DNA of 64,000 bases from assembly GCF_018613725.1 (NCBI RefSeq), contig NZ_JAGGPS010000009.1, positions 124,001-188,000 on the forward strand, read 5' to 3'. The stretch comes from Hymenobacter sp. ISL-91 (GTDB lineage: Bacteria > Bacteroidota > Bacteroidia > Cytophagales > Hymenobacteraceae). The position numbers were made by a program, and so were the translations under genes. Positions 18,155-27,274 of the stretch are shown one piece after another (the stretch's first letter is position 1; each line of letters starts with the position of its first letter). The notes under the pieces are model-generated. The model was not told the DNA's origin and made no database searches. It saw nothing but the letters and a program-made list of their open reading frames with translations.

Positions 18155-20227
18155 TCACACGCCGCCGGAGTATTTACGGGTGGCCCATTCGGCCGTAACC
18201 AGGGCCAGCAGCAGGAAAAACAGCCATTTCAGGTTGATGAGGTCTTTCAGGTCTTCCTGCTCGTAGATGACGGGCTTGTAACCGGCCTTCTCGATGTCCT
18301 GGGCTAGCTGGTCGATTTGAGCGGGGAAATAGAGGCGCTGGCCACTGCGGCGGGCCAGCTGGGCCAGCAGGTTGTGGTCGGCGCGGCTTTGCAGGGCTTC
18401 GAGCTGCTGCTCCTGCACCAGCACTTCGCCGGCATCCTGCTGGGCCTGGCCGCCGAGGGTGGCGCGGGCCTGGTAGCGGTAGAGGCCCGCCGGCAACTCG
18501 CCCAGATGCACGGGCGCACCGTCCGGGGTGGGGGCAAAGCTGAAGGTGCGGACCTGCTGCTGCTCGTCGGTGAGCGTAAGCGTGACGGGCTCACCGTAGG
18601 TTCGCTCGAAGATAGCGTTGTAGGTTTCTACCCCGAAGGTTACGTCATCGGAGGTGTTGAACGCATCCTGGGTCGGGTACACGTCGAGGCGCTTGCGGTT
18701 GGCGTTCTGGGTGAGCAGCTGCAGGGTTCGTAGCACCAGCCGGTCGTAGGCTTCGGGCTTGTCGTCGTGCTCCACGGCTTCCTGCAGGCGCCATTGCCAG
18801 CTTCCTTCGGTGAGCAGCGTGGCCTGCCGCCGGGCAGGCGTACCGCCAAAAACCAGCAGCGGTTTCTGAGTAGCCACGCGGCCCACCCGCTGCCACAGTG
18901 CGGCCTCGGCCCCGCCGCTGAGCCGGGCCTCGCCGAAGGGCACCGGTGCGGGCGGGTAGTCGGCAAACCGCTTCAGCGCGTCCTCCTCGAAAGAAAACCG
19001 GTTGAAAGCCGGGTTGGGTACGGGCGTTACGTCGTCGGTTTGGGCGCCGCGGGGCTGCACCGTCAGGCCGGTGCCCAGGCGGTTGTAGGCCCCAAAATCA
19101 GACTGCGCCCCCAGCACGTACAGGGCCGGGGCGCGCCGGGCGGCCACCTGGGCCAGTACCTCGGCGCCCACGCCCGAGCGGGCCGGCAGCTGGTGCAGAA
19201 TGGCCACGTCGAAATCCTGGTTTTTGAGCGGACTGATACCGGGCAGGTAGGTAATCAGGTCGAAGTTGTCGTTTTGCTGGATGGCGGCGCGCAGGGCCTT
19301 GAGGTCGGGGTGGGGGGCGGCGCCGGCCAGCAGCACCCGCAATTTGCCCTTCACCACATCGAGGTAAGCAAATTTGGTGTTGTTGAGCAGCGTGAACTCG
19401 CCCGGCAGCGGCACGGCCCGCACCTCGTAGCGCCGCTTTCCGGTGCCGGTGGCCGTGAGCGTAAATATGGTTTTAACTCGTCGCTGTCCGGCCGGCAGAG
19501 CCACGCGCCTGGTTTGCAGCACCCGGCCTTTTTCCAGCAGCTGCACGGTGGCCGTAGTGCCGGCCGGGTAGCCGTCGTAGGCCAGCTCGGCTTCAATCGG
19601 AAACTGGTTTCCGCTGAAAGCCAATCGGTTGTAGGTCAGAGCGGGCAGGCTTACATCTTTTTTCGGGATGGTGTCGCCTACGCCTAGGGTATAGAGCGGG
19701 AAGCGGTAATCGGCGAATTCGGGGGCCTGGCCCTGGTTTACGAGGCCATCGGAAAGCAGCACTACGCCCGCCAAATTACGGCCCTGAAATGTTTCGCCGA
19801 TACCGGCCAGCAGCCCGTCGAGGTTGGTGGCCGGGGCCCCAAACTGCACCGAGTCGGGCCGGGTGGCGCCAGTGGCCGCGAGCGTGCGCGTTTCTACCGT
19901 AAAGCCCTTCTGGCGCAGTGTTTCGGCCAGCCGCGTAAGGCCCGTGGTGGCCTGCTGCAGCACGGCCGGCGGCGTAAACAGCGCCACCGACTTCGAGTCG
20001 TCGAGGGCCAGCACCAGGGTCGGCTTCTCGGTGGTAGTGGTGGTGGATTTGAGGAAGGGGGAGAGCAGCAGAAAGCACAGGAAGCTCACCACCACGAAGC
20101 GTACGGCCGCCAGCGCGTAGTTGACGGGCCGGCTCCAGGGTGCTTTGGCCGAGTAAAGCAGGGCCGCGTAGCCCACGCCCACCAGCAGGCACAATCCAAT
20201 CAACCAGGGAGAAGCAGATAACAGCAA
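18155..20227 (-). CDS. Membrane protein with a von Willebrand A-like domain
   Basis: 690 residues. Two N-terminal membrane segments (about 8-28 and 36-58) are followed by a large extracytoplasmic region and one C-terminal segment (about 668-685). LVLALDDSKSVALF at about residues 69-82 carries the MIDAS-type DxSxS pattern of a vWA domain, with GVVLLSDGLVNQG further on. Later parts resemble the glutamine-amidotransferase-like and Ig-like regions of the Bacteroidota family often annotated as 'VWA domain-containing' or BatA-related proteins. Metal-dependent protein binding at the outer face of the inner membrane is likely. No other bat genes are adjacent. It sits between two palindromic elements. 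Confidence 0.82.
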   Translation of the reverse strand: MLLSASPWLIGLCLLVGVGYAALLYSAKAPWSRPVNYALAAVRFVVVSFLCFLLLSPFLKSTTTTTEKPTLVLALDDSKSVALFTPPAVLQQATTGLTRLAETLRQKGFTVETRTLAATGATRPDSVQFGAPATNLDGLLAGIGETFQGRNLAGVVLLSDGLVNQGQAPEFADYRFPLYTLGVGDTIPKKDVSLPALTYNRLAFSGNQFPIEAELAYDGYPAGTTATVQLLEKGRVLQTRRVALPAGQRRVKTIFTLTATGTGKRRYEVRAVPLPGEFTLLNNTKFAYLDVVKGKLRVLLAGAAPHPDLKALRAAIQQNDNFDLITYLPGISPLKNQDFDVAILHQLPARSGVGAEVLAQVAARRAPALYVLGAQSDFGAYNRLGTGLTVQPRGAQTDDVTPVPNPAFNRFSFEEDALKRFADYPPAPVPFGEARLSGGAEAALWQRVGRVATQKPLLVFGGTPARRQATLLTEGSWQWRLQEAVEHDDKPEAYDRLVLRTLQLLTQNANRKRLDVYPTQDAFNTSDDVTFGVETYNAIFERTYGEPVTLTLTDEQQQVRTFSFAPTPDGAPVHLGELPAGLYRYQARATLGGQAQQDAGEVLVQEQQLEALQSRADHNLLAQLARRSGQRLYFPAQIDQLAQDIEKAGYKPVIYEQEDLKDLINLKWLFFLLLALVTAEWATRKYSGGV

Positions 20228-20323
20228 GAGCCGACGTAATCAGTGGAAAGCCAATAACCCCCGGTGCGGGCGCAGAGTTGCGCGAAGGTACGATTGAGTG
20301 GTTAGTGAGTGGCAGTTGGTAAT

Positions 20324-20446
20324 GAAAGGTCATTCAGAGCGCAGCGAAGAATCTCGCCTGTAGTTGATGCAACAGTATTCCAGCGTTAGCACGCGAGATT
20401 CTTCGCTGCGCTCTGAATGACCTTTCTCCACTAACCACTAACCAAC
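20324..20446. repeat. Class A palindromic element with heptamer tract
   Basis: The arms 20324-20357 and 20393-20426 are perfectly complementary over 34 bases with a 35-base spacer. On the right the sequence continues as CCACTAA CCACTAA CCAACG (period 7) to 20446, and a mirrored GGTTAGTG occurs on the left. The ackA stop (20431-20433) lies in the heptamer tract. Confidence 0.88.
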
Positions 20447-21633
20447 GCCGCGCACTGCCGGGCAATTTCCAGTTCCTCGTTGGTGGGGATAACCAGCACC
20501 GGTACGCGGGCGCCGGGGGCCGAGAGGTCGCGCAGGCCGGGGGAGCGGCGCTGGTTCTGCTCCTCATCGAGCTGAATGCCCAGGAAATCCAGGTTCTGGC
20601 AGGCCAGGCCCCGCACGCGGGCGTCGTTTTCGCCCACTCCGCCCGTAAATACCACCGCTTCGGCCCCGTTGAGGGCGGCCAGGAAGGAGCCGAGGTACTT
20701 TTTGATGCGGTAAGCATACAGGTCGTAGGCCAGCCGGGCGCGGTCGTCGCCGGCTTCGAGCTGCCGGGTAACGTCGCGCATATCGGTGTGGCCGGTGAGG
20801 CCGAGCATGCCGCTTTCTTTGTTGAGCAGGGTCTTCACGGCGTCGAGCGAGTAGCCCAGTTGCTCAACCAGATAAAAAATAACGGCCTGGTCGGTGTCGC
20901 CGGCGCGGGTGCCCATCACCAGCCCGTTCATCGGCCCGAAACCCATGCTGGTATCCACCGAGCGGCCGGCTACGGTGGCCGTCATGCTACAGCCGTTGCC
21001 CAGGTGCACCGTAATAATGCGGGCTTCGGGCTTGTTCAAGTAGCGGCGGGCCTCGTCGCACACAAACTTGTGGCTGGTGCCGTGGAAGCCGTAGGCCCGC
21101 AGGCCGTGCTCGGTGTACAGGCGCTCGGGCAGGGCGAAGCGGTAGGCCTGGGGCGGCAGCGTGCTGTGGAAAGCCGTGTCGAACACCGCCACCTGGCGGG
21201 CCTGCGGGAACAGCTGTTCGGCCACCTCCATGCCCAGCAAATTGGCCGGGTTGTGCAGCGGAGCCAGTGCAAATAGCTCCCGGATTTTGGCCTTCACGGC
21301 CGTCGTCACCAGCGTAGGGGCCATGAACTGCTCGCCCCCATGCACCGCCCGGTGCCCCACCACGGCCACCTCCTCGGGACTTTGGATGACGCCCAGTTCC
21401 GGGTCCGTCAGCAACGCTAGCGCCAGTTGCAGGCCGGCGCGGTGGTCGGCAATGGGCTCGGTGCGGGTTAGGGTACGTTCCTGGCCGTCGGGGCCGATGG
21501 CGGTATGGGTAAGCTGGCCCTCGGTCTGACCGATGCGCTCGATGAGGCCCCGGCACCGCGGCTGCTCCTGGGGCCAGGCAAAAAGCTGGTACTTAAGTGA
21601 GCTGCTGCCGGAGTTGATAACGAAGATGTACAT
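20431..21633 (-). CDS. ackA: Acetate kinase
   Basis: 400 residues. It has the N-terminal phosphate loop VINSGSSSLKYQLF, the signature HGGEQFMAPTLV, the block HLGNGCSMTATVAGRSVDTSMGF, and the C-terminal adenosine loop VFTGGVGENDARVRG, with IPTNEELEIAR at the end. The enzyme interconverts acetyl phosphate and ADP with acetate and ATP in the cytoplasm, for acetate overflow or assimilation. The phosphotransacetylase gene is not adjacent. The stop codon lies inside the flanking heptamer repeat. Confidence 0.97.
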   Translation of the reverse strand: MYIFVINSGSSSLKYQLFAWPQEQPRCRGLIERIGQTEGQLTHTAIGPDGQERTLTRTEPIADHRAGLQLALALLTDPELGVIQSPEEVAVVGHRAVHGGEQFMAPTLVTTAVKAKIRELFALAPLHNPANLLGMEVAEQLFPQARQVAVFDTAFHSTLPPQAYRFALPERLYTEHGLRAYGFHGTSHKFVCDEARRYLNKPEARIITVHLGNGCSMTATVAGRSVDTSMGFGPMNGLVMGTRAGDTDQAVIFYLVEQLGYSLDAVKTLLNKESGMLGLTGHTDMRDVTRQLEAGDDRARLAYDLYAYRIKKYLGSFLAALNGAEAVVFTGGVGENDARVRGLACQNLDFLGIQLDEEQNQRRSPGLRDLSAPGARVPVLVIPTNEELEIARQCAALVSG

Positions 21634-21639
21634 TATTTG

Positions 21640-21672
21640 AGCTGTTAGCCTTCAGCTGATAGCTGTTAGCTT
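21640..21672. repeat. Heptamer tract upstream of ackA
   Basis: A run of AGCTGTT, AGCTGAT, AGCTGTT units with near 7-base period immediately upstream of the ackA start. The same AGCTGTT unit recurs upstream of trpS at 31306-31339. Confidence 0.7.
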
Positions 21673-21844
21673 TCTGGGTGGTGAGTGAGGTATAAGCCTT
21701 GCGTGGCGCACGTGACGTGAGGCGCACGCAAGGCGCAAAGTAAGCCAATAGCGCCCGTCTGCAACCCGGCTGCTGCTGCAACTACTGCCCGGCCACCGCG
21801 TACCCCGTAGCCTGCCCCGGCCCCGCACCGGCCGCCGCCCGCAC

Positions 21845-22324
21845 ATGAAACGCCTGCTGCTCCTGCTCCCCCTGCTACTTTCCGCCACCATGACCTCTGC
21901 CCAGCTCCGACTCCCCACCGAACCCGTCCTCACGGCCGAGGCAGCCCTGGCCATGGTGCAGGCCGCCCGCGCCGAAGCCCAGAAGGCCGGCCACGCCGTT
22001 TCCATCACCGTAGTCGACCGCTCGGGCCAGACGCTGGCCGTGCTGCGTGACCACCAGGCCGGCGTACACACGCTCCGGGCCAGCTACAAAAAGGCCTACA
22101 CCGCCGCCTCCCAAAAGCGGGAAACGGCCGTCATTGCCCGCGGCATCAAAGACGGCAGCATCCCCGAAGACATCCGCTACCTCGACGAAAACGTGCTGAT
22201 GATGGATGGCGGCGTGCCCATCGTCGTGAGCGGCATCGTCGTGGGCGGCATCGGCGTCGGCGGGGCCCACGGCAACGAGGACGCCCGGATTGCCAAGGCG
22301 GGGTTAAGGGTGCTGGGGGAGTAG
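21845..22324 (+). CDS. Secreted GlcG/HbpS-like protein
   Basis: 159 residues with a signal peptide ending about residue 20 ([11 protein letters not shown]). The mature part is one GlcG/HbpS domain: [36 protein letters not shown], then [11 protein letters not shown] and the terminal [33 protein letters not shown]. In other bacteria members bind haem or act as sensors; the periplasmic form here fits a HbpS-like binding role, but the ligand is not evident. The gene stands alone, divergent from ackA. Confidence 0.88.
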   Translation: MKRLLLLLPLLLSATMTSAQLRLPTEPVLTAEAALAMVQAARAEAQKAGHAVSITVVDRSGQTLAVLRDHQAGVHTLRASYKKAYTAASQKRETAVIARGIKDGSIPEDIRYLDENVLMMDGGVPIVVSGIVVGGIGVGGAHGNEDARIAKAGLRVLGE

Positions 22325-22413
22325 GGATGGTTGTGAGGATGCTGAACTTCGATAACTTGAAAGGTCCGTTGAAACATAAATCTATTTTTTTACGCTAAAG
22401 TGCAGCTTTGTAG

Positions 22414-22866
22414 ATGAATTGTCCTGAAAGAATAGAATTGATTTTAACATACAAACATGATTCAGGGGGTGCAGAAATATTTACAGAAAAAGTAGATGCT
22501 GTAAAAATAGGAGATTATTATAAGTTAGTGCATATTCCAGCTTTCGCTCCCAATATTGCTTATGGGGACATTGTAAAAGTTGAGCTTGAAGATGGAGAGT
22601 TTCACTTCGATGAGCTGATTGAAGAGTCAGGTTACAGTGTAACCCGGGTTGTCGTTTGGAAGCCAGAATGCAAAAGCAGGGTGACAGCCACGTTAGATGA
22701 ATTTGGGTGTGGTGTGAATACACATATAAGAGACAACTACGTGGTTGTAAGTATCCCGCCGGAAGTGCTTTACTCACCCATACGAGCTTTCTTACTCGCA
22801 GAAGAATTGTTAGGCAATATAGATTTTGGAGATTGTTTGAGCGGAATACATGCAACTCAGATATAA
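22414..22866 (+). CDS. DUF4265-like protein in an AT-rich island
   Basis: 150 residues, no signal peptide. The blocks VHIPAFAPNIAYGDIVKVELEDG and EESGYSVTRVVVW match my memory of the DUF4265 family, small cytoplasmic proteins of unknown function often found singly or near contact-dependent toxins as possible immunity proteins. The gene is much more AT-rich than its neighbours and prefers A/T third positions (for example AAA, GAA, ATA and TTT). The AT-rich bias continues about 100 bp past the stop. This suggests recent acquisition. No toxin gene is next to it. Confidence 0.75.
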   Translation: MNCPERIELILTYKHDSGGAEIFTEKVDAVKIGDYYKLVHIPAFAPNIAYGDIVKVELEDGEFHFDELIEESGYSVTRVVVWKPECKSRVTATLDEFGCGVNTHIRDNYVVVSIPPEVLYSPIRAFLLAEELLGNIDFGDCLSGIHATQI

Positions 22867-22978
22867 GTCAGCTCTTTTACTAGTTGTGATTTTTATGAGC
22901 TTTTTAGTGGTGAAAAAAATATTTTAGTTGATATTTTGAAAGATTGTAAAATCCTGATAAATTAATCACCCCTAAACC

Positions 22979-23017
22979 AAAGCCGCCGCCACTTCTCACG
23001 AAGCAGCGGCGGCTTTT
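22979..23017. terminator. Terminator between the DUF4265 gene and the helicase gene
   Basis: AAAGCCGCCGC faces GCGGCGGCTTT over a 16-base loop, followed by T on the right. It lies between convergent stop codons, 113 bp from the plus-strand gene and 21 bp from the minus-strand gene. Confidence 0.78.
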
Positions 23018-23037
23018 CTAATGGCCTCACTTAAACC

Positions 23038-24759
23038 CTACTCCCCGCTGGTACCAGCTGGTCCTTCAGCGGCGGCCGGGGTGTCGCCTTCGGGACGGGG
23101 GCCGCGGTTGTTGCGGTTGCGGCCGCCGCGCTTGCGGCGGCGCTTTTCGGCTTCACCAGCTCCGCCTTCAGCTCCTTCGATGTGGGCGCCGGGGGCGTCG
23201 GCGGGTAGGGGCAGGCGCGGGGCCTGGCGCTGGCGGGTGGGGGCGGCGTTCTGGGGTTCGCCTTCGCCGGTAGGCGTCACCTCGCCTTCGGGGCGGGGCA
23301 GGCGCGGGGCGCGGCGGGGGCGGTCGTCGCGCTCCGGGCGGTCGTCGCGGGGCGGGCGCTGGTAGGGCTGGGCGGGTGCCTGGCCGGCATCGAGGGCCGC
23401 TAACGCCGCCTGGGCGCGGGCGATACGGGCCTGCTGGTCGGCGTCGGGCTTGTCGCCGCGCCGGTCGGGGCGGTTGCCGCCCGAACGGCCGCCACCGTCG
23501 CGGCCGCCGCCACCTGACTGAGCGCCGCCGCCGGAGCGACTACCGCCGCTGCGGGCGCCGCGCTCGGGACGGCCGCCGATTTTGCCGCGCAGGCCGCTGA
23601 AACGTTTGGGGTCGAACTCGGGCGCTTCGCCCAGGCCCAGGCCCTCGGTGATGCTTTGCTTCTCGACTTCGCGCTCAATGAGCTGCTCAATTTTGAGCAC
23701 CCGGTCCTGGTCCTGGTCGGCAATGAAGGTAATGGCCGTGCCTTTGGTGGCGGCGCGGGCCGTGCGCCCGATGCGGTGTACGTAGTCCTCGGCGGCGCGC
23801 GGAATATCGTAGTTCACCACGTGGCTCAACGAGTCGATGTCGATGCCGCGGCTGAGCACGTCGGTGGCCACCAGAATCGGGAACTGCTTGTTCTTGAACT
23901 CGCGCATAATCTGCTCGCGCTCTTCCTGGGTGCGGTCGGAGCTGATGCCCTGGGCCACGTAGCCCAGCTTGTTGATGGCCCGCACGATGCCACTGACGGC
24001 CGCTTTCTGGCTCGTGAACAGCACCATGCTATGCACCTCCTGGGTTTTGAGCAGGTGTTCGAGCAGGTAGATTTTCTGGCGGTCGAAGGCCATATAGAAC
24101 TGCTGGTCGATGCCGGCGGCGGGCTTGCTTACGGCCAGCCGGATTTCCTCGGGCTCCTGCAGCAGCTGCTTCGAGAAGTCGCGGATTTTAGTGGGCATGG
24201 TGGCCGAGAACAGCAGCGTCTGGCGCACCTTGGGCAGCTGCCGCACGATGTTGAGGATGTCATCGGAAAAGCCCATGTCCATCATCTTGTCGGCCTCGTC
24301 GAGCACCAGGTATTTCAGGTCCTCAAACTTCACATAGCCCATTTGCATGTGGGCAATCAGGCGGCCGGGCGTGGCCACAATAATGTCGGCCCCCGAGGTG
24401 AGGGCGCGCTTCTGCTGCTCCCAGCCCTCGCTTTTGCCGCCGCCGTAAATGGCAATCGAGCTGGCTTCCACGAAGTAGCCGAAGCCCGTTACCTGCTCGT
24501 CAATCTGGGTGGCCAGCTCGCGGGTAGGCACCAGCACCAGCGTGGATGTGGTGCCGTGTTTGGCGTGCGAAATCTTGTCGAGCAGCGGCAGCAGGTAGGC
24601 GGCGGTTTTGCCGGTGCCTGTCTGGGCGCAGGCAATCAGGTCTTTGCCGTCGAGGATTTTGGGGATGGCCTGCTCCTGGATGGGGGTGGCCTGCTGGTAG
24701 TTCATGGCGTCGATGCCGGCCAGCAAATCGTCGTGGAGGTTGAATTCGGAAAACGTCAA
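23038..24759 (-). CDS. DEAD-box RNA helicase with a long Arg/Gly-rich tail
   Basis: 573 residues. The helicase core (1-365) has the Q motif TPIQEQAIP, Walker A AQTGTGKT, PTRELATQ, the DEAD box VLDEADKM, SAT motif LFSATMP, and motif VI HRIGRTAR. Residues about 395-573 form a disordered tail rich in Arg, Gly, Asp and Pro with RGG-like runs and a final KRRRKRGGRNRNNRG cluster, like the tails that give RNA binding to cold-shock helicases (CsdA/RhlE types). The role is RNA unwinding in ribosome assembly or mRNA decay. It is a single-gene unit. Confidence 0.95.
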   Translation of the reverse strand: MTFSEFNLHDDLLAGIDAMNYQQATPIQEQAIPKILDGKDLIACAQTGTGKTAAYLLPLLDKISHAKHGTTSTLVLVPTRELATQIDEQVTGFGYFVEASSIAIYGGGKSEGWEQQKRALTSGADIIVATPGRLIAHMQMGYVKFEDLKYLVLDEADKMMDMGFSDDILNIVRQLPKVRQTLLFSATMPTKIRDFSKQLLQEPEEIRLAVSKPAAGIDQQFYMAFDRQKIYLLEHLLKTQEVHSMVLFTSQKAAVSGIVRAINKLGYVAQGISSDRTQEEREQIMREFKNKQFPILVATDVLSRGIDIDSLSHVVNYDIPRAAEDYVHRIGRTARAATKGTAITFIADQDQDRVLKIEQLIEREVEKQSITEGLGLGEAPEFDPKRFSGLRGKIGGRPERGARSGGSRSGGGAQSGGGGRDGGGRSGGNRPDRRGDKPDADQQARIARAQAALAALDAGQAPAQPYQRPPRDDRPERDDRPRRAPRLPRPEGEVTPTGEGEPQNAAPTRQRQAPRLPLPADAPGAHIEGAEGGAGEAEKRRRKRGGRNRNNRGPRPEGDTPAAAEGPAGTSGE

Positions 24760-24936
24760 GGTTCAGCTTGAAATAGAGGATGAATAAAGGCTGACCTGTC
24801 GTTTCCCGGCCAGCAAACCGCTTGTGTACTCTGCCAACAAAGATACGGCAGGAAAGATGGACTGAAATATTCCCCCTTCCAGCTTCCGGCCCGCTAAAAG
24901 CTGCGGCCGCTGCCGTAGTAGCCCGGCGCTTCGGCC

Positions 24937-25956
24937 CTACAGGGAGTCGTGCGTCAGAACCTCCAGCTGCCAGCGGAGCTGCTCGGGGCCTACCGGGAAG
25001 GGTTGGCCATGGCGGATGGTCTGGTACACGGCCTCGAACAAGCCAAGGTAGTTGCCAGTCGGGGCCGCTAGCCGTTCGGTACTGAACTGGCCCGGCTCGG
25101 TGGCCAGCGTGAGTATGCCTTCGGCCCCGGCGGGCTCGTGGCCATAGCTGGCGGCAATAAGGGGGAGGCCGGCTACCAACTGGCTTTCCTGCACGTCGGC
25201 ACGGTTTTTTTGGAACGAGCCGGCGGTGCCGTGCAACACGTAAGCCGGGCCTGGCGCGGCCGTCAGCAGTGAGCCGGCCACGAATACGTGCAGGCCCCTG
25301 GGGTACTCCAGGTGGGCGTGGAAGTAGTCATCGACCTGCGAGCCGGGACGGTGGCTGGCGCGGCTGAGGCGGTGGCGCAGGGGCCGGCCGAACAGGCACA
25401 GGGCCTGATCGAGTACGTGGGGACCGAGGTCGAAGCTGAGGCCGCTGCCGGGGGCGGTGGAGTCTTCTTTGAACTGCTTGGGGTTGAGGGCCAGCTTGTA
25501 CCTGTCGAAGCGGAAATGCACCTCTGTGAGCCGGCCCAGCCGGCCGCTTTCCACTACTTGGCGCACCAGCTGAAAGTCGGAATCCCAGCGGCGGTTCTGG
25601 TAGGCCAGCAGGTGTCGTTGCTGCTGCCGGGCCAGCGTCAGCAGTTCGTCCAGTTCGGCCACGGTGGTGGCCACCGGCTTTTCGATGAGCACGTGCTTAC
25701 CTGCCAACAAGGCCTGCCGGGCCAGCGCGAAGTGCGTGTCGTTGGGCGTGTTCACCACCACCAACTCCAGCGCCTCATCGGCCAGCAGTTCGGCCACCGT
25801 ATCGTAGCTGATAATATCCGGGTACGTTTCGGCGGCGGTTTTGCGGCTGCGCTCCACCACGGCTTGCAGCGTAAAGTGGGGGCTGGCCTGCAGAAAGGGC
25901 GCGTGGAATACGCGGCCCGACATACCGTAGGCCAGCAAGCCGGTTGAAATGGGCAT
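24937..25956 (-). CDS. Gfo/Idh/MocA family oxidoreductase, cytoplasmic
   Basis: 339 residues with no signal peptide. The N-terminal Rossmann site is LAYGMSGRVFHAPFL (a GxxGxxHxP form typical of the YhhX/GfoA-like branch), followed by the family motif HVLIEKPVATT and the catalytic-region signature GSGLSFDLGPHVLDQAL. The GxxGRVFHAPFLxxxP start marks the putative scyllo-inositol/glucose-fructose-oxidoreductase-like group acting on a sugar or inositol with NAD(P). The substrate is not known. It is divergently transcribed from the methyltransferase gene, with the class A element and heptamer arrays in between. Confidence 0.92.
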   Translation of the reverse strand: MPISTGLLAYGMSGRVFHAPFLQASPHFTLQAVVERSRKTAAETYPDIISYDTVAELLADEALELVVVNTPNDTHFALARQALLAGKHVLIEKPVATTVAELDELLTLARQQQRHLLAYQNRRWDSDFQLVRQVVESGRLGRLTEVHFRFDRYKLALNPKQFKEDSTAPGSGLSFDLGPHVLDQALCLFGRPLRHRLSRASHRPGSQVDDYFHAHLEYPRGLHVFVAGSLLTAAPGPAYVLHGTAGSFQKNRADVQESQLVAGLPLIAASYGHEPAGAEGILTLATEPGQFSTERLAAPTGNYLGLFEAVYQTIRHGQPFPVGPEQLRWQLEVLTHDSL

Positions 25957-25970
25957 ATTCTAGTTGTTCG

Positions 25971-26130
25971 TTGTCAGTTGTCAGTAAAGAACGTCATTCA
26001 GCGCAAAGCGAAGAATCTCGCCTGCTGACGTATTAACGGTTCGTTCAACAATTCCGAGTGAGATTCTTCGCTTCGCCCTGAATGACGTTCTTTACTGACA
26101 ACTGACAACTGACAACTGACAACTGACAAC
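25971..26130. repeat. Class A element nested in mirrored heptamer arrays
   Basis: The arms 25971-26019 and 26060-26108 pair over 49 bases with two mismatches; the spacer is 40 bases. The outer part of each arm is a CTGACAA/TTGTCAG heptamer, two on the left and five on the right up to 26130. It lies between two divergent start codons, so it cannot be a transcription terminator for either gene. Confidence 0.92.
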
Positions 26131-26150
26131 CAGCAACAAACAACCAGCCC

Positions 26151-26891
26151 ATGCTCGACCGTTTTTCCACTCAGGCTAAACTCTATGCCCGTTTCCGGAT
26201 CAGCTACCCGCCGGAGCTGTATGCATGGCTGCTGCCGCAGGTGCCGGGCCGCGCCCATGCCTGGGACTGCGCCACCGGCAACGGGCAGGTGGCGGCCGTG
26301 CTGGCCGGGCACTTCGGGCAGATAGCGGCCACCGACATCAGCGCCGCCCAGCTGGCCGAGGCCCCGGCGCTGCCCAACGTGGCGTATCAGATCAGTCCGG
26401 CCGAAAACACGCCCTTTGCAGCCACGAGCTTCGATTTGGTAACCGTGGCCCAGGCACTGCACTGGCTGGAGCCCGCCGCTTTCCACCAGGAGGCGCGGCG
26501 GGTGCTACGGCCCGGTGGCGTGCTGGCCGAATGGGGCTACAAATTCTGCCATTCCGACAGCCCGGCGCTCAACGAGGCCCTCAATAGGTTTCACAACGAA
26601 ACCGCGGGCCCCTACTGGGACACCAACCGCCAGCACATCAAGGAGGAATACGCCCGCATTCCGTTTCCGTTTGCCGACGTGCAGCACGCACGTTTCGAGG
26701 TGCGGCGGCAGTGGCGGGTGGCCGATATGCTGGGCTACCTGCGCTCCTGGTCGGCCACGGCCAACTACGCCCGCCAGCACCACGGCGCCGATTTAGTAGC
26801 TTCGGTAGCCGACGAACTGACGGCCCTGTGGGGGCCGGACGAGCAGACCATTACGTTTCCGGTATTCGGGCGGCTGGGCCACAAAGACTAA
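26151..26891 (+). CDS. Class I SAM-dependent methyltransferase
   Basis: 246 residues. The SAM-binding motif I is WDCATGNGQVAAVLAG, the acidic end of strand 2 is ATDISAAQL, and motif IV is FDLVTVAQALHWLEP, which matches the Tam/trans-aconitate-like branch (methyltransferase type 11). The C-terminal half (WRVADMLGYLRSWSATANY) is the usual cap. Substrate unknown; small carboxylic acids are likely for this branch. The start is 20 bp downstream of the heptamer array. Confidence 0.9.
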   Translation: MLDRFSTQAKLYARFRISYPPELYAWLLPQVPGRAHAWDCATGNGQVAAVLAGHFGQIAATDISAAQLAEAPALPNVAYQISPAENTPFAATSFDLVTVAQALHWLEPAAFHQEARRVLRPGGVLAEWGYKFCHSDSPALNEALNRFHNETAGPYWDTNRQHIKEEYARIPFPFADVQHARFEVRRQWRVADMLGYLRSWSATANYARQHHGADLVASVADELTALWGPDEQTITFPVFGRLGHKD

Positions 26892-26938
26892 ACCGCACCG
26901 GAGCGCGTTACGCCCTCGTTTCCGGTAGTGTTTGCCCT

Positions 26939-27274
26939 ATGCTGTTTTCTGTTTATCCGCGTGTGCTGGCCCTATTTTACCGCAGCGTTCTGCCGCTCAC
27001 GGGGCTGCTGTCGGCTATTATTGCGGGGGCCGATGGGGTTAGCGCCGGCCTGCTGGGCACGCCGTGGCCACCGCCGCTGAGCGCGGGGCTGGTGCTGCTG
27101 AAGCTGAGTACGTTTCCGCTGGCGGCCTACCTGCTTGGGCGGATGCGGCCCTATCAATACGGCTTCTACCGCAACCTGCATTTGGCCCCGTGGCAGCTCT
27201 GGGCCTTCGTGGCGGTGCTGGATACCGGGCTGTTTGGCGGCCTGATAGTGCTGCTCCACTTACTGTTCGCCTGA
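26939..27274 (+). CDS. Small membrane protein coupled to an ABC ATPase
   Basis: 111 residues with about three hydrophobic segments (about 7-30, 43-63, 82-108) and a short charged loop (GRMRPYQYGFYRNLH). There is no signal peptide cleavage site. An ORF extends upstream to 26711 but overlaps the methyltransferase gene in another frame, so ATG 26939 is used. The stop TGA shares its last base with the start of the following ABC ATPase gene (TGATG), which suggests translational coupling. It may be a partner or a permease-like subunit for that ATPase, though it is far shorter than a normal permease. I recognise no family. Confidence 0.75.
   Translation: MLFSVYPRVLALFYRSVLPLTGLLSAIIAGADGVSAGLLGTPWPPPLSAGLVLLKLSTFPLAAYLLGRMRPYQYGFYRNLHLAPWQLWAFVAVLDTGLFGGLIVLLHLLFA

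Noticed and set aside
25971-26130. Class A elements as ordinary transcription terminators
   Set aside because: They lack U tracts, and some (25971, 41494, 52243) lie between divergent starts where no transcript ends.
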